Assembly: GCA_905199755.1 (NCBI GenBank)
Contig: CAJKHT010000013.1
Span: 1 to 44,685 of the forward strand
DNA: 44,685 bases
Direction: 5' to 3'
DNA from: an uncultured Eubacteriales bacterium
GTDB taxonomy: Bacteria > Bacillota > Clostridia > UBA1381
The position numbers were made by a program, and so were the translations under genes. Each line of letters opens with the position of its first letter. Positions within the stretch are counted from its first letter, which is position 1. The notes below the pieces were generated by a model that saw only the letters and a list, made by a program, of their open reading frames with translations, was not told the origin of the DNA and searched no databases. Positions 1 to 7,722 of this stretch are shown one piece after another.

Positions 1-62
1 CAACATGATGTCAATATGCTCTTTTTATTTTACCCCAACATTTATAATAGAACCAAAAATCA

Positions 63-464
63 ATGGTAAGCGATGTGGGAAAAGAAGTTTTAAGAGATAT
101 AGGACTCTTGGCGGAGTACATAATCCGCAAGTGCAAAGGGTATTGTGATACAGCAGATATTTGCATAAAAGATAAAATCATTCGGGATATGGCAGAGGTG
201 ACCTCAAGAATGAAGAATGAAATCAGACTTGTCTGTATTGACGATTTGAGGATACTGAATGATAACCACGATATAGCGGTTGTCGAGTGTGTGGATATGC
301 TCGATGATGCCGTAAAAAAGGAACCGTACAATAACAATGAGGTTAAGTTCAAAGCTGATGCGGTTATAAGCATGGTGCTTGACATTATCCATCAAAATAT
401 CAGAGAAGATGCTGACTATAAGAAAATATCCGAGGGAGTGATAAATGAAAATGTTCAGATTTAA
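63..464 (+). CDS. hypothetical protein, 5' end uncertain
   Basis: Encodes up to 133 residues, charged and probably helical, with no signal peptide or membrane segment. I do not recognise the family. An in-frame stop lies at 48-50 and the ATG at 63 has no Shine-Dalgarno sequence, so the true start may be further in, or the 5' end may have been lost near the window edge. The 3' end overlaps the next gene by 20 nt, which suggests translational coupling and supports it being a real gene. Confidence 0.5.
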   Translation: MVSDVGKEVLRDIGLLAEYIIRKCKGYCDTADICIKDKIIRDMAEVTSRMKNEIRLVCIDDLRILNDNHDIAVVECVDMLDDAVKKEPYNNNEVKFKADAVISMVLDIIHQNIREDADYKKISEGVINENVQI

Positions 465-1473
465 TTTTTATCATACAAGAAAAGAAAACTTTTTCAACAA
501 TAACAATGCGGAGCAGTCGAAGGGGTTGATCGGATATTTAAGAGGCGACTTCGGAAGAAACGGTAATGAGTTTTATACATCATGGTTTGACAAAAATGAA
601 AAGCTGAATAAAGAACCGTTTAAAACAGAGTTTAATGATGTTATGAACTTTTTGAGGGAACGGCTTTTGACCGACAGGGCATATATGAGGAGCTTTGTAT
701 ATGGGAACGAACAATTAAAGCTTGATACATCCGAAAGCAACTCGCACGGAATGTTTGTCGAAAGCGAAAATTATGAGTACGATATAAGGACGATTTCGGA
801 TAGCGGAAATTATGACTTTTATATCTATTGCTATGATAAACGCTTTCAAAAACCACAGTACCTTAATGCCAAGCGGTTTCGTGATGAATACGGCAAGCTG
901 ACCGAAAGGGTGGAGGAAATTGCAAGAAAAACTTTGCCGGAGGCGCACAATTATTATATTGACGGCGACAGATATGAGAACGAAGGCAAAATCTATACAT
1001 TTAAGGTAACAGATGAAAATATGATGTTTGAGGGGGCAGACGGAACAAAATTGTTTGTTGCACCCGAAATGCTCGGAACATATCTGCCGGACATTGCATC
1101 GGTTGGTAATTCATTCTCCAAAGTGCCGCTTGATCAGACGCTCTCAAATATAACGCTTGGTGATTTGTTAAAGGGCGTAAGTCTTTCAAGTGTTCATATT
1201 GTACATAATGAGGTTGAACATGATTTGGCAACAATAGAAGATTTGTCATATGACAATTTTACCGCTGAAGGCAGAACCGAGTGGGCAGATGTCCTTGCAG
1301 CAAGAGTGGAGCAGATATATGAAGGCAGCTACGGTTTGCAGATTCAATGCAGCAATGTTGAATGTGAACGTCTGGAGGAGTTTTCAAAAGCACTTGCCGG
1401 ATACTGCCCGGCAGAGGATTGGGATAAATGGTTCAATAACGAAAGCGAACAGGAACAAAATATGAAAATGTAG
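445..1473 (+). CDS. conjugative-element accessory protein, two-part, unknown function
   Basis: A 342-residue soluble protein. The N-terminal part (about residues 25-135) has the pattern GYLRGDFGRNGNEFYTSWFD and then DFYIYCYDKR, which I have seen in unannotated phage and ICE proteins of Firmicutes. The C-terminal part (about 235-332) contains WADVLAARVEQIYEGSYGLQ and LAGYCPAEDWDKW, a domain that recurs in clostridial conjugative elements (possibly DUF6329; recalled, low certainty). It ends in a Glu-rich stretch finishing NMKM. GAGGGAG precedes ATG 445. It sits in an accessory operon with the flanking unknown genes. No function can be given. Confidence 0.75.
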   Translation: MKMFRFNFYHTRKENFFNNNNAEQSKGLIGYLRGDFGRNGNEFYTSWFDKNEKLNKEPFKTEFNDVMNFLRERLLTDRAYMRSFVYGNEQLKLDTSESNSHGMFVESENYEYDIRTISDSGNYDFYIYCYDKRFQKPQYLNAKRFRDEYGKLTERVEEIARKTLPEAHNYYIDGDRYENEGKIYTFKVTDENMMFEGADGTKLFVAPEMLGTYLPDIASVGNSFSKVPLDQTLSNITLGDLLKGVSLSSVHIVHNEVEHDLATIEDLSYDNFTAEGRTEWADVLAARVEQIYEGSYGLQIQCSNVECERLEEFSKALAGYCPAEDWDKWFNNESEQEQNMKM

Positions 1474-1487
1474 AGGAGGATAATACA

Positions 1488-1916
1488 ATGAGAAGAAATA
1501 TAGAGGTTGTAAAAGATATAAGGAAGGAAATCGAAAATTTTCAACTATTGTCAGATGACGTTGATTTGATGATACGGACAGAAAAATGCGATATAACGGA
1601 TTTATTTAAAAATGACGATATGCGCCTAAAAAAAGTGGTAGAGGTAGTAGAAAAAGTTGTAGATTATACAAAGGAATTAACAGAGGATTTCAGAGACACG
1701 CTTGATTATAGTGTGGGAGAAGATGGCGGCTTTGATTGCAGCAGCCTTGAATGGTGTCTTGCAAAGGTAAAATACGATCCGTTTGAGATTGTAAATTATC
1801 TTGAAATCTTTGAAAACGCATTCCGTGATTTTGATATAGAGCTTAATGCGGTGGAAAAATGGTACAAGTTGTTTACGCAGACAAGCTATCAGACCGGGGG
1901 AACGGAGCAGGTGTAG
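1488..1916 (+). CDS. hypothetical protein, acidic, helical
   Basis: A 142-residue soluble protein preceded by AGGAGG at good spacing from ATG 1488. It is acidic and rich in predicted helix (for example VVEVVEKVVDYTKELTED, about residues 50-67). No catalytic motif, signal peptide or membrane segment is visible, and I do not recognise the family. Its stop abuts the next ATG directly (1917), so the two are likely translationally coupled. Confidence 0.7.
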   Translation: MRRNIEVVKDIRKEIENFQLLSDDVDLMIRTEKCDITDLFKNDDMRLKKVVEVVEKVVDYTKELTEDFRDTLDYSVGEDGGFDCSSLEWCLAKVKYDPFEIVNYLEIFENAFRDFDIELNAVEKWYKLFTQTSYQTGGTEQV

Positions 1917-2540
1917 ATGGGCAAACTTTTCTTACTCTGCACAAGACTTGCAAGGTATGAAACTATGATGCAGGAAATTCCCGGATTTAAAAATAATCAT
2001 ATATTTGATTATCGGTATTATGGTATGCTGGAAGACGTATTCGGCGAAAACAGTGCAGAGAAATTATATAAAAAGATAATTGAAATTAACGGAGGGGATG
2101 TTTATAGGATGTTATTTACAGATAACAGGCATAAAAGCCGATTCAATAACTTTTATAAATTTGCGGTAAAAAACGGCTATGAGTTGATTGAGTCAAACAA
2201 AAACATTGCGGCGATTTTCCTCTTGTCGGCAAACGAATATTTATGGGAACAGGCAAGGAGTGTTATTGCAGACGATGAGCTTATGACAGATAAGCTTGAT
2301 ACCCACTCGGATGATGAAGATGTGTATGACATTTATCAAGCTATACGCTTTATATTATATGGCGCGGGCAGACTTTCAATAGAGGACTTGGCAGAGCCGG
2401 AGATTATGAAAGATAGTGTTGTCATGCTCATAACCAACGCATTTATCGTAAATAAATATGGTATTGAACTGTTGAAAAATTCAAATAATATAAAAAAGAA
2501 AAACAGCGGAAGGAGAAATGTAAGATGTTATACGCAGTAG
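1917..2540 (+). CDS. hypothetical conjugative-element protein
   Basis: A 207-residue soluble protein starting immediately after the previous stop. The central part (residues about 80-190) is helical with the pattern AAIFLLSANEYLWEQ and later DIYQAIRFILYGAGRLS. This layout is familiar from unannotated proteins next to DUF3789 peptides in clostridial elements, but I cannot name the family with confidence. The end of the gene overlaps the small DUF3789-like gene by 16 nt, which supports a shared operon. Confidence 0.7.
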   Translation: MGKLFLLCTRLARYETMMQEIPGFKNNHIFDYRYYGMLEDVFGENSAEKLYKKIIEINGGDVYRMLFTDNRHKSRFNNFYKFAVKNGYELIESNKNIAAIFLLSANEYLWEQARSVIADDELMTDKLDTHSDDEDVYDIYQAIRFILYGAGRLSIEDLAEPEIMKDSVVMLITNAFIVNKYGIELLKNSNNIKKKNSGRRNVRCYTQ

Positions 2541-2629
2541 TATTCGCCGCCGGAGCATTCTTCGGCTTGGCAACAACATGCGTGTTTGTTGTAAGCGGAC
2601 AGGAATCAAGAAAAGAGGAACGGGAATAG
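2525..2629 (+). CDS. DUF3789-like single-span membrane peptide
   Basis: A 34-residue peptide starting MLYAVVFAAGAFFGLATTC, with one hydrophobic span (about residues 2-24) and a charged C-terminus (SRKEERE). Size, single span and position match the DUF3789 peptides common in Firmicutes conjugative elements; their function is unknown. GGAAGGAG at 2508-2515 serves ATG 2525. The gene overlaps the previous one by 16 nt and is followed by a strong terminator. Confidence 0.7.
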   Translation: MLYAVVFAAGAFFGLATTCVFVVSGQESRKEERE

Positions 2630-2664
2630 AACCGAAATGAATAGAATAAACAGTAAGATTATAT

Positions 2665-2709
2665 AAAGCGGTCGTATTGCAAATTGATTTGCAGTGCGGC
2701 CGCTTTTTT
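2665..2709 (+). terminator. intrinsic terminator
   Basis: The arms AAAGCGGTCG (2665-2674) and CGGCCGCTTT (2697-2706) pair with one G-U. An inner stem TGCAAAT/ATTTGCA lies between them, and six T follow (2704-2709). It closes the first operon of the window. Confidence 0.9.
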
Positions 2710-2739
2710 AGTTTTCGAAAAAAAAGAATGGAGGTCTTT

Positions 2740-2775
2740 ATGGGCAACCGTATAAGAGATGCGCCTTCGGTGTGA
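2740..2775 (+). CDS. possible 11-codon leader peptide
   Basis: GGAGG (2730-2734) with 5-nt spacing leads to ATG 2740 and a reading frame MGNRIRDAPSV that stops at 2775, about 30 nt before the Dam-type gene. The ribosome site is good and the frame is very short, so this could be a leader peptide controlling the methyltransferase or a gene remnant. Nothing else supports it. Confidence 0.25.
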   Translation: MGNRIRDAPSV

Positions 2776-2792
2776 TAGGTCAAAAATCAAAC

Positions 2793-2808
2793 GGAGGTGA
2801 TACCAATC
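2793..2808 (+). promoter_or_regulatory. ribosome site with apparent AUC start
   Basis: GGAGG (2793-2797) is followed by 8 nt and then ATC at 2806. The only other in-frame start-like codon upstream, GTG at 2797, overlaps the GGAGG itself. The first in-frame ATG lies beyond the methyltransferase's SAM-binding motif. AUC is therefore the best start. The same arrangement recurs at 40552-40567 and, with AUA, at 23283-23298. Confidence 0.55.
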
Positions 2809-3819
2809 AGAACAGATGTCAAAAGTCCGATTTGCTGGGTGGGCGGAAAGGCGGCATTGAAAGATGAAATAATCGCAAGCCTGCCGCTTAAATGCGACAG
2901 GTATGTGGAGGTATTCGGCGGCGGTGCGACAATAATGCTTGCAAAGCCGAGAGACAAGTTTGAAGTATATAACGATTTCAATTCAGACCTTGTCAATATG
3001 TTCAGGTGCATTAAGGAAATGCCTCTTTCATTTTTCAAGACGGCAGGATATCTGCCGCTGAATAGCAGACAGGAATTTGCTGACTTGCAGAAGTTTCTGC
3101 AGAAACAGCATTTTGACAGCAGTTACATAAAACAGGAAACAAAAGTTGCAAAAGAAATATTAACCGAGGAAGAAGCAAACCAAATTTGCACAATCTTACA
3201 GGGAAGAACAGAGCTTTACGATGTGGAAAGAGCTGTTGCGTTTTACAAGGTGATACGCTACAGCTACGGAAGCAGCGGCAAAAGCTTTGGAAGTCAGCCT
3301 GTTAATTTGGAAAATGCACTTCTGGGGATTTATGCGGTATCTGACAGATTAAAAAACGTAGTGATAGAGAACAAAGACTTCGAAGGCCTTATAAAACAGT
3401 ACGACAGAAAAAATACGGCATTCTATGCCGATCCGCCGTACTATATGTCGGAAAGCTTTTATCAGGTAGGTTTCGGACTGGAGGATCACCTGCGTCTTTC
3501 GGAGTGCCTTCATCACATAGAAGGAAAGTTTTTGCTGTCATATAACGACTGTGACTTTATAAAAGACTTGTATAAGGACTGCTGTATAGTAGAGTTATCC
3601 CGTCCTCACTCGCTTGCGCAGAGATACAGCGCAGGCAAGGTATTCAAGGAACTGCTGATATCGAATTTTGATATAAATGAACGAAGAAAAAGCGAACCTA
3701 CACAATTAACTTTATTTGGAGATGAGATATATGCAAGAAACCTATTACAAGAGTATAGGCAAAAAAGGACGAACAACTATACCGTTATGTATGAGAATTG
3801 TCTTAGGGATAAGAGATGA
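2806..3819 (+). CDS. Dam-type (D12 class) DNA adenine N6-methyltransferase
   Basis: A SAM-dependent adenine N6-methyltransferase of the D12 class, 337 residues from the inferred AUC start. Visible motifs are KSPICWVGGKAALKDEI (motif X, residues about 6-22), VEVFGGGATI (motif I, SAM binding, about 34) and ADPPYY (catalytic DPPY, about 207). The family methylates adenine in short sites, often GATC. On a mobile element it may protect against host restriction or affect regulation; no partner endonuclease is visible, so it looks like an orphan. The 3' end overlaps the next gene by 89 nt in another frame. Confidence 0.92.
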   Translation: MRTDVKSPICWVGGKAALKDEIIASLPLKCDRYVEVFGGGATIMLAKPRDKFEVYNDFNSDLVNMFRCIKEMPLSFFKTAGYLPLNSRQEFADLQKFLQKQHFDSSYIKQETKVAKEILTEEEANQICTILQGRTELYDVERAVAFYKVIRYSYGSSGKSFGSQPVNLENALLGIYAVSDRLKNVVIENKDFEGLIKQYDRKNTAFYADPPYYMSESFYQVGFGLEDHLRLSECLHHIEGKFLLSYNDCDFIKDLYKDCCIVELSRPHSLAQRYSAGKVFKELLISNFDINERRKSEPTQLTLFGDEIYARNLLQEYRQKRTNNYTVMYENCLRDKR

Positions 3820-4048
3820 TACTCTGCTGCGGTTTACGAGAAATTCAAAACAGGTCATCATAACGCCGATGCGTGAGTGTGAAAGCGGCATATGTGAAAT
3901 GCACAGAAAGGCATCGCTTGACACAGACGGAATCAAAAGTCTGGTTGATGAGATTTCGGATGAAACATTGGCTCAGATGCTGCCTGTTATTATAAACAAG
4001 CTGAAAGGAGTAACCGGAGGACAATCCGGTATGGCTGATCAAACTTAA
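3731..4048 (+). CDS. AbrB/MazE-like DNA-binding protein
   Basis: About 105 residues. The N-terminal KSIGKKGRTTIPLCMRIVLG followed by DTLLRFTRN fits a swapped-hairpin AbrB/SpoVT domain, usually a dimeric transition-state-type regulator or antitoxin. The rest is helical with CESGICEMH and no partner toxin is evident. GGAG at 3718-3721, 9 nt before ATG 3731, decides the start. The gene begins inside the 3' end of the methyltransferase gene and may regulate the methyltransferase operon; that role is inferred. Confidence 0.75.
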   Translation: MQETYYKSIGKKGRTTIPLCMRIVLGIRDDTLLRFTRNSKQVIITPMRECESGICEMHRKASLDTDGIKSLVDEISDETLAQMLPVIINKLKGVTGGQSGMADQT

Positions 4049-4108
4049 AATAACGAATCGGTAAAATCATTTTCAGTATGCGGATAAACCCTCCGGTGTC
4101 AGAAATAT

Positions 4109-5215
4109 ATGATACGATTTTTTGATATGTTTTCGGGAATAGGCGGATTTCGCGCCGGACTTGAAAGCATAGAGGGTATGGAATGTATAGGTCATTGCGA
4201 GATAGATAAATTTGCAGATATGAGCTATCGTTCCGTTTTTAATACAGAAGGTGAGGTTTACTATAATGACGCAACAAAAATTAACCCAAAGGATATCCCC
4301 GGCTTTGATCTCCTTTGTGCGGGATTTCCCTGTCAGGCGTTTTCAGTCGCAGGCAAAAGACGCGGCTTTGAAGATGCCAGAGGTACGCTCATCTTTGAAA
4401 TTGTCAGAGTGCTTGGAGAAAAGCGACCTAAATATTTTTTACTTGAAAATGTTCCCGGTCTGCTTAACCATGACGAAGGGCGGACTTTTACGCAAATCCT
4501 CATTGCGTTATCAGACCTGGGGTATGGTATCGAATGGCAGGTGCTTAACAGCGCGGATTTCGGTGTTCCCCAAACCCGGAAAAGAGTGTACCTTATCGGA
4601 TATCTTGACGAAAGATGTGCCGGAAAAATATTACCTTTCACAGAGTGCAACCCTCAGACTGTTAAACAAATCCTTGGCGGAAATCAGGGACAAAGAGTGT
4701 ACAATCCCGAAGGACTCGGAATAACGCTTGCGGCAAATGCAGGTGGACAGGGCGGAAAGACAGGTCTTTACGATGTTTCCTGCATTGATATGAACGAGGA
4801 GCCTGTATTGACACGGCTTGTTCGATGTATCAAAAGCCGATATAACAGCGGAATCACAAAAAGAAAGGGAGAAAACTCTGCCATTATTGAAGGCGTTATG
4901 CCGTGCTTGACACCCGGCAAGCTGTATAAAAGGCAAAACGGCCCTCGTTTTCGTGGTGAGGACGGTCTGATGTTCACGATAACCGCAACAGACAGACATG
5001 GTGTTTTAGAAAAACTTCGGATAAGACGGCTTATGCCGCAGGAATGTTTGAGAGCACAGGGATTCAGTGAGGAACAGGCTCAAAAGATATGCTCGGTAAA
5101 TTCCGATAATCAGGTGTATAAACAGGCAGGGAATGCCGTTACCGTAAATGTGATACGGGCAATCGGTGAAAGGTTAAAAGAAGTGGATGATGAGTTATAC
5201 AAGAGAAGGAGGTAG
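4109..5215 (+). CDS. C5 cytosine-specific DNA methyltransferase (Dcm-like)
   Basis: A 368-residue C5-cytosine methyltransferase. Motif I is FFDMFSGIGGFRAGLE (residues 4-19), the catalytic Cys is in AGFPCQAFS (about 71-79), the ENV motif is LLENVPG (about 111), QTRKRVYLIG lies near 154, and QAGNAVTVNV near the C-terminus restores the SAM pocket. The variable region between about 215 and 300 should read the target. It is a paralogue of the gene at 43433: both have an N-x-GIT-x-R-x-G-x-NS segment there, so their targets may be related. No endonuclease is nearby. No clear ribosome site precedes ATG 4109. Confidence 0.95.
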   Translation: MIRFFDMFSGIGGFRAGLESIEGMECIGHCEIDKFADMSYRSVFNTEGEVYYNDATKINPKDIPGFDLLCAGFPCQAFSVAGKRRGFEDARGTLIFEIVRVLGEKRPKYFLLENVPGLLNHDEGRTFTQILIALSDLGYGIEWQVLNSADFGVPQTRKRVYLIGYLDERCAGKILPFTECNPQTVKQILGGNQGQRVYNPEGLGITLAANAGGQGGKTGLYDVSCIDMNEEPVLTRLVRCIKSRYNSGITKRKGENSAIIEGVMPCLTPGKLYKRQNGPRFRGEDGLMFTITATDRHGVLEKLRIRRLMPQECLRAQGFSEEQAQKICSVNSDNQVYKQAGNAVTVNVIRAIGERLKEVDDELYKRRR

Positions 5216-5221
5216 ATTTTT

Positions 5222-5677
5222 TTGGACTATAAAGCAAGCGTGAAACTGAATACAAACGGCGATAATAAGTCACTCAAAGGCTATGCTTCCATATCAATCG
5301 ATGATGAATTTGTTGTAAAAGGTCTGACAATAAGAGAAGGAGAAAACGGTAAGTTTGTATGTATGCCGTCAATAAAAATCGGTAACGAGTACAGAGATGT
5401 TGCATTTCCCGTCACAGGTGAAGCAAGAGAGAAAATAACCAACGCTGTACTTCAGACATATGAACAGGAAATCAAAAATATGGAGGCACGAATAAATGAG
5501 GAAAAGAAAAATGTTCAAAAAAACGGAAAAGTGCAATCAGGAAATTCCGGTAAAAAATCAGGCACTAAATCAAATGAGCGTTCAAAAGAGCATAAGAATA
5601 CAGCCGAAGAACCTGCACAGGAGGGGCAGGACGAGACATTAAGCGAAGATGAAGGAATGTCTATGGGCGGAATGTGA
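5222..5677 (+). CDS. SpoVG-family protein with long acidic/basic tail
   Basis: Residues 1-85 match SpoVG: GYASISIDDEFVVKGLTIRE, then FVCMPSIKIGNEYRDVAFPV and a helix TNAVLQTYEQEI. SpoVG proteins bind nucleic acid and affect sporulation, septation and surface gene expression in Firmicutes. Element-borne copies are common and their role is unclear. A low-complexity Lys/Ser then Glu/Asp-rich tail (about 95-151) extends beyond the usual length and ends MSMGGM. The TTG at 5222 sits 9 nt after GGAGG, so TTG is the start. The gene follows the Dcm gene by 6 nt. Confidence 0.85.
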   Translation: MDYKASVKLNTNGDNKSLKGYASISIDDEFVVKGLTIREGENGKFVCMPSIKIGNEYRDVAFPVTGEAREKITNAVLQTYEQEIKNMEARINEEKKNVQKNGKVQSGNSGKKSGTKSNERSKEHKNTAEEPAQEGQDETLSEDEGMSMGGM

Positions 5678-5688
5678 GGTGAACAGCT

Positions 5689-6452
5689 ATGGCGGTGGAA
5701 TTTTACCGTTATTCATACAGGACAGCGGAGCATGACGGCGATGTGGAAGAATACCGAGCAAGCCGTGATGAGAACAGAAGGTGTATGGAATTCATTCAGA
5801 ATCCGCAGACCGGACTTTATGCAAACGCGTATAAAGATAATGTTGTCGATAAAGACGGAGCCTATCTTGATAAATGTATAAGCGAGTTTGGTATGCAGCG
5901 AATGATGTTCGTTATTGCCAACACGGTGAAAATGTCAAAGCACGACGGAAGATGGTCGCCGGAGGTTAAGGAATGGGCAAAGGACTTTATGACATCTCAC
6001 ACGAGCGAGTATGCAGACGGCTATCTGTCGCAAATACATACCGGAGTAGTAAATATTCTTGCAGAAAAAATTATTAAAAAATATAACAATCTTAATCTTT
6101 TCAGCAGAAAACATTGCATGGACGAGAGTGTTGATATGGAAGGAAAGGTCATTGTATTAAACCATATGTCAATGAAAGAAGAATATTGGAAACCGGAATA
6201 TCAGCTTTGTCTTGCGACAGGCGGATTCGGCTGCAGACCGACAGCGTCAGGCAGAGCTGTGTATGCGACTTGTCTGTATGACGGTGATAAGGCGAGATGG
6301 AACAGAGAAAATGTTCTCGGCGTACTAAAGTTATGTCAAGCTTGACATAACTAAAGGACGAATACTTGCCGGATTGGGCAAGAGAAAAACTTGAAGAATT
6401 ACAAAATACCGGACCGGAGGAAGAACAGACCGGCGGTATAAACTTAAACTAA
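5689..6452 (+). pseudogene. DUF3849-family gene, 3' end frameshifted by a 26-bp insertion
   Basis: The N-terminal part matches DUF3849: VEFYRYSYRTAEHDGDVEEY, then FGMQRMMFVIANTVKMS and DGRWSPEVKEWA. The function of this family is unknown. The present frame stops at 6343-6345 after 218 residues. A 26-bp insertion at 6331-6356 (a perfect 20-bp palindrome plus a duplicated CTAAAG) causes the break. Removing it gives an open frame through DEYLPDWAREKLEELQ to a stop at 6450-6452, about 31 more residues, resembling a normal acidic end. The truncated protein could still fold, since the damage affects only the tail. Confidence 0.8.
6325..6356. repeat. palindromic insertion footprint with 6-7 bp direct repeat
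   Basis: CTAAAG at 6325-6330 is repeated at 6351-6356. Between them lies the perfect palindrome TTATGTCAAG/CTTGACATAA (6331-6350). This is what remains if a transposable element with 10-bp terminal inverted repeats is lost almost entirely, leaving both tips and the target duplication. It could also be a minimal inserted palindrome. It breaks the DUF3849 gene. Confidence 0.75.
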
Positions 6453-6471
6453 AATGGAGGTATCAGAAACA

Positions 6472-6864
6472 ATGAAAACAAAACACAGTTTAAAAATGAA
6501 ATCGCTAATGTCGGCATTTCTTGCAGTTGTAATGATTTTGGGAACACTCCCTGTAATGAATGTCTTTGCGGCACAGAAAAGCGATTACGAAGATCCTGCG
6601 GATAATTGGCTGAAAACAAATAACCGCACAAATGAGCTTGATATGAATGCAACCGTAACCTATGAAACGCAGTGGTGCCCGGTATGCAATAAACACACAA
6701 CTGTTTTAACCTACCGTGTACCCGAATACACCAAATCGGGACAAACGGCTATGAATCACGGTGTTAAGTGGTCAGACGGTTATGAACATGTTATAATAGG
6801 GACAAGGAAAGAAAAGCCCGTAGATACGGGAGTTTCGGAACTTGTCCCTTTTTCATTTTCTTGA
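6472..6864 (+). pseudogene. truncated copy of the SLH surface protein N-terminus
   Basis: GGAGG (6456-6460) leads to ATG 6472. The product has a signal peptide (KHSLKMKSLMSAFLAVVMIL, cleavage near VFA-A) and then matches the first roughly 105 residues of the 1827-residue protein at 26325, including YETQWCPVCNKHTTV and YRVPEYTKSGQTA. Homology stops at KWSDGY (about 6785); the last 26 residues come from an unrelated hairpin region. DNA differences from the full gene are mostly silent, so the copy is old or came from a related element. A short secreted peptide could still be made, but repeats and wall anchor are missing. Confidence 0.8.
6799..6853 (+). terminator. hairpin terminator at the truncation junction
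   Basis: GGGACAAG (6799-6806) pairs with CTTGTCCC (6841-6848), followed by a run of T (6849-6853). Inside is a second stem CCCGT/ACGGG (6817-6821, 6826-6830) with loop AGAT. It is probably a terminator for the upstream operon. A perfect TATAAT at 6792-6797 with TGGTCA 17 nt upstream could instead drive a short structured RNA. Confidence 0.65.
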
Positions 6865-6891
6865 AATGGACAAGCGTATTTAATTTATAAG
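6861..6891 (+). promoter_or_regulatory. weak promoter candidate for parAB
   Basis: TTGAAA (6861-6866) and an AT-rich TTATAA/TATAAG (6885-6891) lie about 18-19 nt apart, directly after a terminator and about 30 nt before parA. Position favours a promoter; the match to consensus is modest. Confidence 0.35.
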
Positions 6892-6921
6892 TCTAAAAAT
6901 AATCAATGAGAGGATATGATA

Positions 6922-7722
6922 ATGATGTCAAAAACTATAGTAATCTGCAACAAGAAGGGTGGTGTCGGAAAGACGGCTACGGCGGTTAATTTATCGGCAG
7001 CTTTAACGAGAGCCGCCAAGAAGGTTTTGGTGCTTGACCTTGACTCACAGCATAATGCGACACAGATACTTACGCCCAAAGGTATAACGCTTACCAAAAC
7101 AATCAGTGACCTTATGGAAAATTCTATGGAGGCAGATGTATCCGAGTGCATATGCAAATCCTATGAAGGCATTGACTTCATAGGCAGCAGCAACAGGCTT
7201 ACCAATACGGAAATTGCAATGGCTGGAATGTCATTTCGGGAAACAATTCTGAAAAGGCTTTTGGTTGATGTGCAGAACGATTATGATTACATAATTATAG
7301 ACTGCCCGCCGAGCGTAGGGTTGATGACGCTTAATGCACTTTCAGCGGCAGACGGGGTTATAATACCGATAAAATCAAATGATTTTTCATCACTCGACGG
7401 ATTTGCCGAGCTGATAAAATATATTAAGCTGACAAAATCACAAATAAATACGAATTTGAGCGTAGCCGGAATCCTGCTGACATATTACTCACCCGTCACA
7501 AATATTGCAAAGGTTGTATGCGAACAGGTTGAGAGTATTAAAGCAGTACCCATATTAAAAACAAAAATCCGATTATCAACCACTGTTGCCGAAACTCCGG
7601 CAGTGCGAAAAACATTGTTTCAGTACAAGCCGAACAACAAGGCTGCGGTTGATTACGAAAATCTTGCAAAGGAGGTAATGGAACTGTATGAGCTTAAAGA
7701 AATTGCAAATGGATGCGGATAA
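6922..7722 (+). CDS. parA: ParA/Soj-family partition ATPase
   Basis: About 266 residues. The deviant Walker A CNKKGGVGKTATAVN (residues about 9-23) has both signature lysines; Walker A' VLVLDLDSQHNATQIL and Walker B IIIDCPPSVG follow. ParA dimerises on ATP, binds DNA non-specifically and moves ParB-bound DNA, giving stable inheritance. GAGAGG at 6908-6913 fits ATG 6922 or 6925 better than ATG 6916. It overlaps parB by 35 nt, the usual partition-operon arrangement. Confidence 0.93.
   Translation: MMSKTIVICNKKGGVGKTATAVNLSAALTRAAKKVLVLDLDSQHNATQILTPKGITLTKTISDLMENSMEADVSECICKSYEGIDFIGSSNRLTNTEIAMAGMSFRETILKRLLVDVQNDYDYIIIDCPPSVGLMTLNALSAADGVIIPIKSNDFSSLDGFAELIKYIKLTKSQINTNLSVAGILLTYYSPVTNIAKVVCEQVESIKAVPILKTKIRLSTTVAETPAVRKTLFQYKPNNKAAVDYENLAKEVMELYELKEIANGCG

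Noticed and set aside
11..385. Minus-strand reading frame opposite the first gene, and the many other minus-strand frames
   Set aside because: They lie opposite well-supported + strand genes, lack ribosome sites, and their translations look like typical shadow frames rich in Ser/Leu/Phe/Ile.
4013..4097. ACCGGAGG/CCTCCGGT inverted repeat as a regulator of the first Dcm gene
   Set aside because: The two 8-base arms are about 70 bases apart and one overlaps coding sequence; this can occur by chance and nothing else supports a function.
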